A DNA stretch of 64,000 nucleotides from Verrucomicrobiota bacterium (GTDB lineage: Bacteria; Verrucomicrobiota; Verrucomicrobiia; Opitutales; Opitutaceae). The notes beneath the pieces were generated by a model. The model searched no databases and was not told the origin of the DNA. It saw only the letters and a list, made by a program, of their open reading frames with translations. The position numbers and the translations under genes were made by a program. The DNA is taken from positions 1-64,000 of the forward strand of contig VHCJ01000004.1 of NCBI GenBank assembly GCA_016871755.1, in the 5' to 3' direction. Shown in pieces: positions 37,452 through 47,270 of this stretch (positions are counted from its first letter, which is position 1; each line of letters begins with the position of its first letter).

Positions 37452-38558
37452 TCAGGCTCCCAAGAAGGCCCGCACGGCGTCGCAGACCGCGTGGACGTGC
37501 TCGTCCCGGTGATGGGGTCCGATCGGCAGGCTCAGCACCTCGGCAGCGAGCCTCTCGGCCAGCGGAAACGACCCCTGCTCCCAGCCCAGCGGCGCGTAGG
37601 CACCGGAGCGGTGGGGAGGGATGGGGTAATGGATCTGCGAGGCGATGCCGCCGCGCGCGAGATGGGCGGCGAGTTCGTCGCGTCTCGGTATCCGCACGAC
37701 GAAGAGGTGCCACACCGGATCGGCCCATGCGGGCACGTGGGGCAGGGTGAGCCCGTCGAGGCCCGTCAGGCGCTTGCGGTAGATCGCGGCCAGCCGCCGC
37801 CGTCGTTCGTTCCACGCGGCGAGGTGCGGCAGCTTGGCGCGCAGGAACGCGCACTGCAGTTCGGAGAGACGCGAGTTGAGGCCCGGGGTCTCGTGGTGGT
37901 AGCGCTGCCGTGAACCGTAGTTGCGGAGCGTGCGGACCTTGTCGGCCAGCGCGGGATCGGCCGTGGTCACAGCGCCGGCGTCGCCGAATGCCCCGAGGTT
38001 CTTGCTGGGATAGAAGCTCACGCCGGCGGCGTGGCCCAGCGCCCCCGAAGCGATGCCTCGGGCGGTGGCGCCGTGGCTCTGCGCCGCGTCTTCGAGAACG
38101 AGGATGCCCCGCGGATCCGCGAGGGCCCGCAGCGCCGCCACGTCCGCGGGCTGACCATACAGGTGGACCGCAAGGATGCACCGCGTCCGGGGCGTGATCA
38201 GCGCCGCGACCCGCGCCGGGTCGATGTTCCACGTCCGCTCGTCCGGCTCGCACGGGACAATCGTGGCGCCCACGTGCGTGACCGCCAGCCAGGTCGCAAT
38301 GTAGGTGTGGGAGGGGACGATGACTTCATCACCCGGCCCGATGCGCGCGGCCATGAGAACGAGTTGCAGGGCCTCCAGCCCGTTGGCGACGGCGATGGCG
38401 TGGGGAACGCCGACGCTGGCGGCGTACTCCGTCTCAAACGCCTCGATTTCCTGGCCGAAGATGTACCAGCCCGAGTCCATCACTCGCCGGTACGCCGCGT
38501 CGACGTCGGCCCGGAGTTCGTCGTAGGCGGGTTTCAGCTCGAGAAAAGGGACTTTCAC
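37452..38558 (-). CDS. DegT/DnrJ/EryC1/StrS-family sugar aminotransferase
   Basis: 368 residues from GTG 38558, chosen because the family starts with VPFLELKPAYDELR. Hallmarks: SGWYIFGQEIEAFE near residue 28, PSHTYIATWLAVTHVGA, EDAAQSHGA and the PLP-lysine segment SFYPSKNLGAFGDAG. These enzymes convert nucleotide-linked keto-sugars to amino-sugars used in O-antigen, glycan or natural-product synthesis. The exact sugar is not readable, and no sugar dehydratase lies next to it in the window. Confidence 0.87.
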   Translation of the reverse strand: MKVPFLELKPAYDELRADVDAAYRRVMDSGWYIFGQEIEAFETEYAASVGVPHAIAVANGLEALQLVLMAARIGPGDEVIVPSHTYIATWLAVTHVGATIVPCEPDERTWNIDPARVAALITPRTRCILAVHLYGQPADVAALRALADPRGILVLEDAAQSHGATARGIASGALGHAAGVSFYPSKNLGAFGDAGAVTTADPALADKVRTLRNYGSRQRYHHETPGLNSRLSELQCAFLRAKLPHLAAWNERRRRLAAIYRKRLTGLDGLTLPHVPAWADPVWHLFVVRIPRRDELAAHLARGGIASQIHYPIPPHRSGAYAPLGWEQGSFPLAERLAAEVLSLPIGPHHRDEHVHAVCDAVRAFLGA

Positions 38559-38665
38559 CGTGACCGAGTAATGGCCCCGGGGGCCCGGCAAAGGCAAGGC
38601 CGCGTGTGAGGAGTGTGGTTCTCCTATTGCGCCCGCGGCCAGACCCCCGCTGACTCCTGACTCTC

Positions 38666-39697
38666 GTGCCTTCGTCCCTCCTCACTCATACCGTGCCTGC
38701 CGGGCCGCTGCGGCAGCGGGCCGACAAGGCGTTGGCGGCGGCGTTTCCCGAGCACAGTCGGGCGGCGATCCAGCGGGCCTTCGACGCCGGCCGGGTCCGC
38801 CTCGCGGGGACGGTGATCAGCCGCGATCACACGGTGCACCCGGGAGACTTCCTGGAACTGGATTTCCCGGAGGTGAAGCCCTCCGAACTCCGCGCGGTCC
38901 GGATTCCCCTCACGGTGCTCTTTGAGGATCGCCACCTGCTGGTCGTGAACAAGGCGGCGGGCATGGTCGTGCACCCGGGTGCCGGCACGGATGAGACCAC
39001 CCTCGTCCACGCGCTCCTGGCCCACTGCCGTGGCTCGCTGAGCGGCGTGGGCGGCGTCGAACGTCCGGGCATCGTCCATCGGCTCGACCGGGAAACGTCC
39101 GGTGCCATGGTGGTGGCGAAGACGGACGCGGCTCACCGCGGCTTGAGCGAGCAGTTCGCGCAGCGCACCCTGGTGAAGGAGTACCTGGCGCTCGTCCAGG
39201 GCGTGCCTTCGCTCCTGAGCGGCAGCATCCGCAAGGCGATTGGCCGCAATCCGCAGCACCGGCACAAGATGGCGGTCGTCGAGGATGGGGCGGGGGGCCG
39301 GGCGGCGCACACGGACTGGGAGGTCGTGGAGGCGTTTCCACCCCGGGCCGCCCTGCTGCGCTGCACCCTGCACTCCGGCCGCACGCACCAGATCCGCGTC
39401 CACTTGAAGTCGACGGGTCACGTCATCCTCGGTGACGCCGTCTATGGCTGGAAACCCGATCCCTCGCTGGGCGTGCAGCCGAAGCGCGTGTTGCTGCACG
39501 CCGAGCACCTCGTCTTCCGGCACCCGGTGACCGGCAAGACCATCGAGGTGCGCGCCCCTTTGCCGGATGATTTTGAGGACGTGTTGGCGGCGTTGCGACC
39601 CGTGGCGGCGCGGCCACGGCGGCGGGCGGAGCCGCGAAAGCGCCCGGCAGCGCGCCCGAAGCGTCCGGCCGCGCGCCGCCGCACCACGGGAGGTTAG
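38666..39697 (+). CDS. RluD-type 23S rRNA pseudouridine synthase
   Basis: 343 residues from GTG 38666. An S4-like RNA-binding domain occupies about 15-70, followed by the catalytic domain with the invariant HRLDRETSGAMV (catalytic Asp141). The later R(T/S)HQIRVH and GDAVYG motifs are also present. RluA/RluD enzymes modify uridines in helix 69 or elsewhere of 23S rRNA. The last 40 residues form a basic Arg/Ala/Pro tail. Its stop overlaps the convergent ppx gene by four bases. Confidence 0.9.
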   Translation: MPSSLLTHTVPAGPLRQRADKALAAAFPEHSRAAIQRAFDAGRVRLAGTVISRDHTVHPGDFLELDFPEVKPSELRAVRIPLTVLFEDRHLLVVNKAAGMVVHPGAGTDETTLVHALLAHCRGSLSGVGGVERPGIVHRLDRETSGAMVVAKTDAAHRGLSEQFAQRTLVKEYLALVQGVPSLLSGSIRKAIGRNPQHRHKMAVVEDGAGGRAAHTDWEVVEAFPPRAALLRCTLHSGRTHQIRVHLKSTGHVILGDAVYGWKPDPSLGVQPKRVLLHAEHLVFRHPVTGKTIEVRAPLPDDFEDVLAALRPVAARPRRRAEPRKRPAARPKRPAARRRTTGG

Positions 39698-40638
39698 CTG
39701 GCGTCGAGATCGGCGGCGGCGATCCCCCAGCGCAGGTTGTGGAACGTGTGCTGGAAAGCCGGATAGCCGCCCACGGCCGCGACGGTCAGCACGGTGGCGA
39801 GCGCGGCCGGGAAGACGTCGGCCCGGCCAGCCGTGAGTCCCGGAATCCTCAGGCGTTCGCTGAGCGCAAGGCCGGCCACCTCGTCGAGGAGGCGCGCCAG
39901 ATCCGCCACTGCAAGCCGCGGGGACGAGCGCTCCATCGGCAGACCGGCGCGCGCCCCAAGGATCGCCCGGGCGGTCGTCATCGTGCCGCCGGCGAACACG
40001 GCCTGCGGCACGGCGGGCCGGGCCGGTACGCAACCGCTGGCGAGGAGGGTCTGACGAACCCAAGCTTCGATTGCGCTCCGGTCGGTGTGACTCAAGGGGG
40101 CTTCCGGATGACGGACGAAGCGCTCGGTCAGCCGGACGCAGCCCAGCGGCAGGCTCAGAGCCTGCGTGGCGTGCCCGTCGCGGAACGTGAGGCATTCCAG
40201 ACTGCCGCCACCGAGATCGAAGAGCTGGAACTCGGTCAGGCCCGCGAGCGCGGGGTCGGAGAGCACGCCGCGGCCGATGAAAGTCGCTTCCTCGTCGCCG
40301 CTCAGGATGCGCAGGGGATGCCCGGTCGTCGCGAGCACCTGCTCGCGGAAGTCCGCGCCGTTGACGACGTCGCGCACGGCGCTCGTCGCGACGAGGACGG
40401 TCGCGTCGGGTCCGCGTGCACGCGCGTCTGCGAGGAGAGACACGATCGCGTCGACGCCCGCTTGCATGCCCGCCGCGCTGAGCCGGGGAGGGTTGCCGCT
40501 CAGCCCCGCGCTGATCCGGGTCTCGAGGGTGCGCTGGAGCACGGCGGCGGGTCGGCCGTCAGCGTCGCGCTCGGCGACGAGCAGCTTGACCGTGTTGCTG
40601 CCGACATCGATCACGGCGACCCTTCGGGACTTCATCAT
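39694..40638 (-). CDS. Ppx/GppA-type phosphatase
   Basis: 314 residues. An ASKHA-fold start (VAVIDVGSNTVKLLVAE, residues 8-24) is followed by the acidic site EEATFIGRG and the ATP/phosphate-site FDLGGGSLE (near 140). The second half is the shorter exopolyphosphatase-type domain. Family members degrade polyphosphate and/or pppGpp. The protein lacks the long C-terminal HD extension of E. coli GppA. It converges with the RluD-type gene and lies downstream of rsmI on the same strand. Confidence 0.85.
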   Translation of the reverse strand: MMKSRRVAVIDVGSNTVKLLVAERDADGRPAAVLQRTLETRISAGLSGNPPRLSAAGMQAGVDAIVSLLADARARGPDATVLVATSAVRDVVNGADFREQVLATTGHPLRILSGDEEATFIGRGVLSDPALAGLTEFQLFDLGGGSLECLTFRDGHATQALSLPLGCVRLTERFVRHPEAPLSHTDRSAIEAWVRQTLLASGCVPARPAVPQAVFAGGTMTTARAILGARAGLPMERSSPRLAVADLARLLDEVAGLALSERLRIPGLTAGRADVFPAALATVLTVAAVGGYPAFQHTFHNLRWGIAAADLDAS

Positions 40639-40675
40639 GGTGGGAGGGGGCGTCAGGGCCGCGGCAAAGTGGGGA

Positions 40676-41398
40676 TCAGAGCGTGAACCCGGCGGGGGCG
40701 ATGAGAACCACGAATTCGCCCTTGAGGTTGGACCGGGCGAGCCGGTCCCGCACCTCGCCCGCCGCGCCGACGAAGAAAGTCTCGTGGAGTTTGGTGATTT
40801 CCTTGGCGATGCAGACGCAGCGCTCGGGCCCGAGGACCTCGACGATCTCGTTGGCGAAGCGCTCGATCCGGTGGCAGCTCTCGTAGAGCGCGAGGGTGAA
40901 TTCGAAGTCCCGGTAGCGGTTGAGCGCGCTGATCCGCGCGGCGCTCTTCGGAGGGAGAAAGCCGAGGAAAAGCCAGGCGTTGGTCGGCAGGCCGGCGGCG
41001 CTGAGCGCGGCGGTGACCGCGCACGGCCCGGGAATCGGGACGACGGCCAGCCCCCGGCGGCGGCAGGCCCGGACCAGGCGGAATCCGGGGTCGCTCAGAC
41101 CGGGAGTTCCGGCATCGCTCACGACGGCGACCGAGCGACCGCCCGCGATGTCGTCGGCGAGAGATTCGGCAGCCTCACGCTCATTGTGCTCATGGTACGC
41201 GACCAGATCGCGACGGACTCCGAGCCGGGCGAGCATTGCTCCGGTGGTGCGGGTATCCTCGCAGGCGATGAGGTCGACGCCGCCCAGGGTGGCGAGCGCG
41301 CGCGGACTCAGGTCACCGAGATTTCCGATCGGTGTGGCGACGACGTAGAGATGGCCGCCGCGGACGGCGTGGGGCGGTTCGGCGCCGGGATCGCTCAT
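40676..41398 (-). CDS. rsmI: 16S rRNA (cytidine1402-2'-O)-methyltransferase
   Basis: 240 residues. The tetrapyrrole-methylase fold is recognisable from VVATPIGNLGDLSPRA (residues 19-34), CEDTRTTG, VVSDAGTPGLSDPG (near 95) and IPGPCAVTAALSAAGLP. The order and spacing fit RsmI. It 2'-O-methylates C1402 of 16S rRNA in the decoding centre. ppx follows after 37 bases on the same strand, and a small lipoprotein gene lies upstream. Confidence 0.93.
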   Translation of the reverse strand: MSDPGAEPPHAVRGGHLYVVATPIGNLGDLSPRALATLGGVDLIACEDTRTTGAMLARLGVRRDLVAYHEHNEREAAESLADDIAGGRSVAVVSDAGTPGLSDPGFRLVRACRRRGLAVVPIPGPCAVTAALSAAGLPTNAWLFLGFLPPKSAARISALNRYRDFEFTLALYESCHRIERFANEIVEVLGPERCVCIAKEITKLHETFFVGAAGEVRDRLARSNLKGEFVVLIAPAGFTL

Positions 41399-41431
41399 GC
41401 GCGGAGCCGGGAAGGGTCGGTTCTACGACCC

Positions 41432-41596
41432 TCAGCGACCGCTGCCGGGAGTCTGGCCCATGCCCGGGACCTGACCCTCCCAGTTGGCGGGCCGGCTCCA
41501 CGGGATGGACGTGTCGCGGGGACTGGTGCAACCCGACGCGGCGAGCGCTCCGAGCAGGCTGAGGGCGAGGAGGGAGAGGCGCGCGAGCAGTTTCAT
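41432..41596 (-). CDS. Small lipoprotein of unknown function
   Basis: 54 residues. A short hydrophobic signal (LSLLALSLLGALAAS) ends in the lipobox LAASGC, so the mature lipoprotein of about 33 residues starts at Cys22. The remainder is hydrophilic with WSRPANWEGQVPGMG. The gene is between pgi and rsmI on the same strand. I chose ATG 41596 because it places the signal peptide at the N terminus. No family recognised. Confidence 0.7.
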   Translation of the reverse strand: MKLLARLSLLALSLLGALAASGCTSPRDTSIPWSRPANWEGQVPGMGQTPGSGR

Positions 41597-41660
41597 GGAG
41601 AGAAGGTTGCAGGAGGAAAGGACGGGGCGCAAGCGAGCTTCTTGCGTGCGGCGCAACCGG

Positions 41661-43229
41661 CTACGCGCCGAAGGTCGTGTTCCACCACGGGGTGGCGGGG
41701 GTCTCGCGGATCCGGCCATTGGCGGCGAGGTGACGGAGGACCTTGAAGGCGGTCTCCGTCTGATCCGGACTTCCCACGGCGGCGCTCAGGGCCTCGGCGG
41801 TGAAGGCGTGACCGGGCTCGGCGCGCAGGGCGGCGAGCAGCTTGGCCTGGAGGGCCTGGACTCCGCCCGCGGCCTTCTTGCCGGCTTCGACGCCGGGCTG
41901 GTGGTAGGCGTTGATGTTGATGAGCGACGCGTAGAGGCCGACCACGCGCTCGTAGAGCGCGATGAGGAGGCCGAGGGTGCGTGGCGAGACCTCGTCGAGG
42001 GTCAGCGTGAGGGAGGCCCGGTCCTTTTCGGAAAGCGCATCGCGGGTCCCGAGGAGGAACCCGTGCAGGTAGTCGCCGCTGGTGATGCCAGGGTCGACCT
42101 CAATGCCGGCGCCTGGTCGGTCGCGGAGCACCTCGATGAACGTGACGAAGAAGTTGTTCACGCCCTCGCGCAGCTGCTGCACGTAGGCGTGCTGGTCGGT
42201 CGAACCCTTGTTTCCGTAGACCGCGATGCCCTGGTTCACGAGCTGGCCCGCGCGGTCGAACTCCTTGCCGAGCGACTCCATGACGAGTTGCTGCAGGTAG
42301 CGGGAGAAGAGAAGGAGACGGTCCTTGTACGGCAGCACGACCATGTCCTTCGCCCCGCGCCCATCGGTCAGATGGTACCACATCAACGCGAGCAGGGCGG
42401 CGGGGTTCTCGAGCGTGACCGGGTGTCGGGTCACGGCGTCGGCGTCGGCGGCCCCGGCGAGCAGCGCGTCGATGTCGATTCCCTGCAGGGCGGCGGGGAG
42501 GAGGCCCACGGCGCTGAGTTCCGACGTGCGACCACCGACCCAGTCCCACATCGGAAAGCGCGCAAGCCAGCCGTCGCGGATTGCGGTTTGGTCGAGCTTG
42601 GAGCCGGCGCCGGTGATGGCGACGGCGTGGTGGGCGAAGGTGAGCCCGGCGGCGCGGAAGGCGGCGGCGGTTTCGAGCTGGCCGTTGCGCGTCTCCGGGG
42701 TTCCCCCGGACTTTGAGATCACGACGACGAGCGTGCGGGCGAAGGTGGCGCGCAGGGAGGCGAGGGTCGTATCGATGCCGTCGGGGTCGGTGTTGTCGAG
42801 GAACGCGACCTGCAGACGATCGCGCCCGGGCTGACCGAGGGCGTGGTGCACCAGTTGCGGGCCGAGGGCGGAGCCCCCGATCCCGACCACCAGGAGACGG
42901 GTGAACGGTCCCTGCGGACCCCGTACCTCGCCGGCGTGGACGCGGGCGGCGAAGTGCTTGATCGCGGCGACGGTCTCGGTGATTTCGGTGGCGATGGCGG
43001 CGGTCGGCGCGAGGTGCGGTGCCCGCAGCCAGTAGTGGCCGACCATCCGACCCTCGTCGGGATTGGCGATGGCGCCTGCCTCGAGGGCCCGCATCTCGGC
43101 GAACGCGCGCTGCATGGCGTCCTCCCTCGCAGCGAGAAAACCGTCAGGAAACGGCGCGCGGCTGAGATCGAGCGAAAGCCCGAGCGAAGGGAACGGCAGG
43201 TGGAATTGCTTGAAACGATCCCAGGTCAT
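41661..43229 (-). CDS. pgi: Glucose-6-phosphate isomerase
   Basis: 522 residues. The sugar-isomerase domains show [17 protein letters not shown] near residue 118, [11 protein letters not shown] near 172 (phosphate-binding loop) and the [14 protein letters not shown] segment. The catalytic residues of the family lie in these loops. It interconverts glucose-6- and fructose-6-phosphate. The length falls within the family range. It is followed at the 3' side by the small lipoprotein gene, and ilvD lies 171 bases upstream on the same strand. Confidence 0.94.
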   Translation of the reverse strand: MTWDRFKQFHLPFPSLGLSLDLSRAPFPDGFLAAREDAMQRAFAEMRALEAGAIANPDEGRMVGHYWLRAPHLAPTAAIATEITETVAAIKHFAARVHAGEVRGPQGPFTRLLVVGIGGSALGPQLVHHALGQPGRDRLQVAFLDNTDPDGIDTTLASLRATFARTLVVVISKSGGTPETRNGQLETAAAFRAAGLTFAHHAVAITGAGSKLDQTAIRDGWLARFPMWDWVGGRTSELSAVGLLPAALQGIDIDALLAGAADADAVTRHPVTLENPAALLALMWYHLTDGRGAKDMVVLPYKDRLLLFSRYLQQLVMESLGKEFDRAGQLVNQGIAVYGNKGSTDQHAYVQQLREGVNNFFVTFIEVLRDRPGAGIEVDPGITSGDYLHGFLLGTRDALSEKDRASLTLTLDEVSPRTLGLLIALYERVVGLYASLININAYHQPGVEAGKKAAGGVQALQAKLLAALRAEPGHAFTAEALSAAVGSPDQTETAFKVLRHLAANGRIRETPATPWWNTTFGA

Positions 43230-43400
43230 CGGAGACGGAACGGCGGAGGGAGACGGAGGCCAGCCGAGGGCGGCGTGGCGGAGCGAGGTGAGGGAGGGGC
43301 GGAGGCGGCGGATCAGAGCGCCGGGGCGGCTGGCTGGAGCGCCGGCGGCGACCGCCCGCGAAGGGCCCCGTCGACCGTGGCGGACGTGCTGAGATCGGAC

Positions 43401-45101
43401 TCAGAGCGTCTTGTCGGTGACGGCGCCCTCGGAGGCGGAGGTGACGAGGCGCGCGTATTTTGCCAGCACGCCGCGCTTGGCCTTTGGCTTGCCGGGCTTC
43501 CATGCCTTGAGGCGGGCTTTCACGTCCTTGGCCGGCAGATCCAGGGACAGCGTGTTGTTCACGGCGTCGATCGTGATCGGGTCGCCGTTGCGGATGACGG
43601 CGATCGGTCCCCCGCTGGCGGCCTCCGGGGTGATGTGACCGACGACGAACCCGTGGCTCCCGCCGGAGAAGCGGCCGTCGGTGATGAGGGCGACCTCCTT
43701 CCCGAGGCCCTTGCCCATGACGGCGCTGGTGGGGGAGAGCATTTCCCGCATGCCCGGGCCGCCGCGCGGACCCTCGTTGCGGATGACGATGACATGGCCC
43801 GCCTTGACCTTGCCATCGAGGATGCCGCGAAGCGCGGTCTCTTCCGACTCGAAGACGATGGCCTTGCCGGAGAACCGCAGGCCCTCCTTGCCGGAGATCT
43901 TGGCGACGGAGCCCTCGGGGGCGAGATTGCCGTAGAGAATGCGGAGGTGGCTGTCGGGCTTGATCGGGTTGGACAGGGGGCGGATGACGTCCTGATCGGC
44001 CGGGTAAGGGGCGACGTTGCGGAGGTTTTCGGCGACCGTGCGGCCGGTCACGGTGAGGACATCGCCATGGATGAGGCCGGCATCGAGCAGCATCTTCATC
44101 AGCGGCGGCAGTCCCCCGATGCGCACGAGGTGGGCCATGCCGTAGCGGCCGGACGGCTTGAGGTCGGCGAGGACGGGGACCCGCTTGCCGATGCGGGTGA
44201 AGTCGTCGATCGAGAGCTTGACGCCGGCCTCGTGGGCCATGGCCAGCAGATGCAGGACCGCGTTGGTCGAGCCACCGAGCGCAATGATGACCGTGATGGC
44301 GTTCTCGAAGGCCTTCCGGGTGAGAATGTCGCGCGGGCGGATGCCGGCCTTAAGGAGGGCCAGAGCGGCCTCGCCGGCGCGACGACAATCCTCCTTCTTC
44401 TCGGCGCCGATCGCGAGTTGGGCGGAACTGTTGGGCAGGCTGAGTCCGAGCGCCTCGATGGCGGAAGCCATCGTGTTGGCGGTGTACATGCCCCCGCACG
44501 AACCCGGACCCGGGATGGAGCACGCTTCGACCTTGGCGAGACCCGCCTCGTCGAGCTTTTTGGCGGCATACTGGCCGACGGCCTCGAAGACGGAGACAAT
44601 GTCGCACTCCTTCTTCGAGTCCGGGTGGATGCCCGGGAGGATGGTGCCCCCGTAGACGAAGACGCTGGGCCGGTTCAGCCGCGCCATGGCCATGACGCAG
44701 GCGGGCATGTTCTTGTCGCAGCCGCCGATGGTCACGAGGGCGTCGAAGCCCTCGGCCCCGGCGACGGTCTCGATGGAATCGGCGATGACCTCGCGGGACA
44801 CCAGCGAGTAGCGCATGCCCGGCGTGCCCATGGAGATGCCGTCGGAGATGGTGATGGTGCCGAAGATGATGGCCTTGCCGCCGGCGGCGTTTGCGCCGGC
44901 CTCCGCCTCGCGGGCGAGCTGGTCGATGTGCATGTTGCACGGCGTGACCATGCTCCAGGTGGAGGCGATGCCGACGACCGGTTTCTTGAAGTCCGCGTCG
45001 GTGAAGCCCACGGCGCGGAGCATCGAGCGATTGGGTGCGCGGTCGGGACCGTCGAGCACGATGGACGAGAACGGGCGGAGATCGGCAGGGGAGGAACTCA
45101 T
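43401..45101 (-). CDS. ilvD: Dihydroxy-acid dehydratase
   Basis: 566 residues. The three Fe-S cysteines are in place: Cys55 (TPCNMH), Cys128 (GGCDKN) and Cys202 ([10 protein letters not shown]). DGISMG and [14 protein letters not shown] motifs follow. It dehydrates dihydroxy-isovalerate and the isoleucine equivalent, so it serves Val, Ile, Leu and pantothenate synthesis with cimA at 36 kb. ilvB/ilvC are not in the window. It diverges from scpB across about 130 bases. Confidence 0.95.
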   Translation of the reverse strand: MSSSPADLRPFSSIVLDGPDRAPNRSMLRAVGFTDADFKKPVVGIASTWSMVTPCNMHIDQLAREAEAGANAAGGKAIIFGTITISDGISMGTPGMRYSLVSREVIADSIETVAGAEGFDALVTIGGCDKNMPACVMAMARLNRPSVFVYGGTILPGIHPDSKKECDIVSVFEAVGQYAAKKLDEAGLAKVEACSIPGPGSCGGMYTANTMASAIEALGLSLPNSSAQLAIGAEKKEDCRRAGEAALALLKAGIRPRDILTRKAFENAITVIIALGGSTNAVLHLLAMAHEAGVKLSIDDFTRIGKRVPVLADLKPSGRYGMAHLVRIGGLPPLMKMLLDAGLIHGDVLTVTGRTVAENLRNVAPYPADQDVIRPLSNPIKPDSHLRILYGNLAPEGSVAKISGKEGLRFSGKAIVFESEETALRGILDGKVKAGHVIVIRNEGPRGGPGMREMLSPTSAVMGKGLGKEVALITDGRFSGGSHGFVVGHITPEAASGGPIAVIRNGDPITIDAVNNTLSLDLPAKDVKARLKAWKPGKPKAKRGVLAKYARLVTSASEGAVTDKTL

Positions 45102-45232
45102 GGAGGCAAAGGGCGGAAGATGACACCACAGCGGGTGGGTCGCGGCAAGCGGTGTTTTGGCGACTCCCGCAAGGGCCTGCTTTCGAGGTTGCTTCAGCGG
45201 ACGCGGCTCGCATCACTCCCGGGTCTCCCGGC

Positions 45233-46174
45233 ATGGCGTTCAACCTCCAGAAAGTCCTCAAGGCGCTGCTCCTCTCATCGAACCAGGCGCTCTCGATCAA
45301 GGACATCCAAACGGTGTTCACGCGGTTCCACGATCAAGCGGTCCTGCCGCTCGAACCGGCGGAGACCGCGGCGGAGGGCGCGACCGAGTCCAGCCCGGCG
45401 GGTGCGCCGCCGGAGGCGGCGGAAGCGGTTGCAGCGCCGGCGCCGGCGGTCGATGAAGCGGCCGAGGTGGTGGTCGAGGGTGGGGAGGGAAGCGCGCCGG
45501 CGGATGACGACGTTTATGGTGACGTGCCCTCGCTGGTGACGGCGACGCAGATCCGCGAAGCGATGCAGGGGATCGCGGAGGAATTCCGCGCGCGCGACGA
45601 TGCCTTGCTCCTCATTGAGGGCCCGACGGGATTCCGCCTCGTGACCCACCCGCGGTTCGGGCGCTGGATCCGCATCCTGCGGGACGAGCCGCCGCCGGTG
45701 AAGCTCACGCAGTCGGCGATCGAGACCTTGGCGATCGTGGCCTACCGCCAGCCCGTCACCCGCACCGAGATCGAGACGGTGCGCGGGGTCTCGGCGGAAG
45801 CCGGCATCAACAAGCTGCTTGAACGCGAACTCATTTACATCGTCGGCCGCGCCGATTTGCCGGGACGGCCGTTGCAGTACGGCACGACGGACAGGTTCCT
45901 CGAGTTCGTCGGGGTCAAGTCTCTCGTCGAACTTCCGTCCTCGGACGTGCTCTCGCCGCGCCAGATCGATGAGTGGCTGAAGAATGCGATCAACCCGAAG
46001 CCCATCACCGATGCCGAGATGGGCCTGCCGCTCGAGGAGGGCGAGGGTGATTCGCCGAATTTTGAGCCGGTGTCCGTTGTGTCGGCGCCGCCCCCGGCGG
46101 ATTCGCCGGCCGATGTTCCCGGTCGGCCCGATGAGCCGACGTCCGAGCCCACCGCGACCCCGCTCCCCGCCTGA
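45233..46174 (+). CDS. scpB: Segregation and condensation protein B with a low-complexity insertion
   Basis: 313 residues. Two winged-helix domains are seen: the first starts MAFNLQKVLKALLLSSNQALSIKDI and resumes at TATQIREAMQGIAEEF; the second has PPVKLTQSAIETLAIVAYRQPVTRTEIE, a diagnostic ScpB block. Between them, residues about 40-100 form an acidic Ala/Pro/Glu-rich insertion not present in short ScpB proteins. A Pro/Asp-rich tail ends the protein. ScpB dimers bind ScpA in the Smc complex. Its TGA overlaps the ATG of pheA by one base. Confidence 0.92.
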   Translation: MAFNLQKVLKALLLSSNQALSIKDIQTVFTRFHDQAVLPLEPAETAAEGATESSPAGAPPEAAEAVAAPAPAVDEAAEVVVEGGEGSAPADDDVYGDVPSLVTATQIREAMQGIAEEFRARDDALLLIEGPTGFRLVTHPRFGRWIRILRDEPPPVKLTQSAIETLAIVAYRQPVTRTEIETVRGVSAEAGINKLLERELIYIVGRADLPGRPLQYGTTDRFLEFVGVKSLVELPSSDVLSPRQIDEWLKNAINPKPITDAEMGLPLEEGEGDSPNFEPVSVVSAPPPADSPADVPGRPDEPTSEPTATPLPA

Positions 46175-47253
46175 TGGACCTCGCCGCGATCCGCTCCCAA
46201 ATCGATGTGCTCGACCGGCGCATCGTCGATCTGCTGAACGAACGTCTCGCGCTGGCCGCGGAGATCGGCCGTCTCAAGCGCAGCCAAGGGGGACCGATCT
46301 ACGTCGCGGAGCGCGAGGATGCTGTCCTGCGAAAGGTCTGCGCGCTGAACGGCGGGCCGATCAAGGATGATGCCCTGAAGGCGATCTACCGGGAAATCAT
46401 GTCGGCCGCGATCGCGCTCGAGAAGCCGCTGCTCATTTCGTACCTCGGCCCCGAGGCGTCCAACACGCATGCGGCGGCGATGCGGAAGTTCGGCGCGAGC
46501 GTGGAGTACCATGCGATGCCGACCATCGCGGATCTCTTCACGGCGGTGGAGAAGGGGGAGTCGGATTACGCGGTGATCCCCATCGAGAATTCGACCGAGG
46601 GCAGCGTGCGCGAGGCGCTCGACTGCTTCGTGGAGAGCGACCTCAAGATCGTCGCCCAGATCTATCTCGAGATCACGCACGCCCTGATTTCCGCGAGCCC
46701 GATCGAGCAGATTGAGCGCGTGTGCTCCAAGGACCAGGCGCTGGCGCAGTGCCGCCACTGGCTGCAGCGCCACGTGCCGCACGCCCAGTTGGTGGACGCA
46801 CCGAGCACTTCGCGGGCGGTTCAGATCGCGAAGGAAACCCCGGGAACCGCCGCAATCGCGAGCGAGTTGGCGGCGCAGTACTACGGCGTGCCGGTGCTGG
46901 CGCACGGCATTCAGGACAAGGCCGACAATACCACGCGGTTCTTCGTGGTGGGCAAGCGCCCGTCAGGGCCGGTCGGCAACGGCCGCGACGTGAGCAGTTT
47001 CCTGATTTCGCTGGGCGACGAGGCGGCGGCGCACTCCGGCGCCCTGCTCAAGATGCTGATGCCCCTCGCGGAGCGCGGGATCAACCTCTCGAAGATCGAG
47101 TCGCGCCCCAGCAAGAAGCGCCCCTGGGATTACTACTTCTTCATTGACGTGACGGGTCACTACGACGATCCGGCGATGAAGCAGGCGCTGGTGGAGCTGA
47201 AGCAGTTCTGCCCGATGGTGAAGTGGCTCGGCAGCTATCCGTCGGTGGCCTGA
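46174..47253 (+). CDS. pheA: Bifunctional chorismate mutase / prephenate dehydratase
   Basis: 359 residues. A helical chorismate-mutase domain (1-85, IRSQIDVLDRRIVDLLNERLALA) is fused to a prephenate-dehydratase domain (about 86-265, YLGPEASNTHAAA, PIENSTEGSVREALD, DNTTRFFVV). A C-terminal ACT domain (about 275-355, SGALLKMLMPLAERGINLSKIESRP) completes it. The ESRP motif binds phenylalanine in this family, suggesting feedback inhibition. It makes phenylpyruvate from chorismate. One-base overlap with scpB implies coupled translation. Confidence 0.95.
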   Translation: MDLAAIRSQIDVLDRRIVDLLNERLALAAEIGRLKRSQGGPIYVAEREDAVLRKVCALNGGPIKDDALKAIYREIMSAAIALEKPLLISYLGPEASNTHAAAMRKFGASVEYHAMPTIADLFTAVEKGESDYAVIPIENSTEGSVREALDCFVESDLKIVAQIYLEITHALISASPIEQIERVCSKDQALAQCRHWLQRHVPHAQLVDAPSTSRAVQIAKETPGTAAIASELAAQYYGVPVLAHGIQDKADNTTRFFVVGKRPSGPVGNGRDVSSFLISLGDEAAAHSGALLKMLMPLAERGINLSKIESRPSKKRPWDYYFFIDVTGHYDDPAMKQALVELKQFCPMVKWLGSYPSVA

Positions 47254-47270
47254 ACGGACGGGCGGAAGTC

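Noticed and set aside
42843-45539. An 898-codon open frame antisense to pgi and ilvD, and similar long antisense frames elsewhere (e.g. 11771-13498, 16763-18391, 23895-25529)
   Set aside because: They mirror highly conserved genes on the opposite strand and show only the low-complexity Arg/Gly/Asp translation expected from GC-rich third codon positions.
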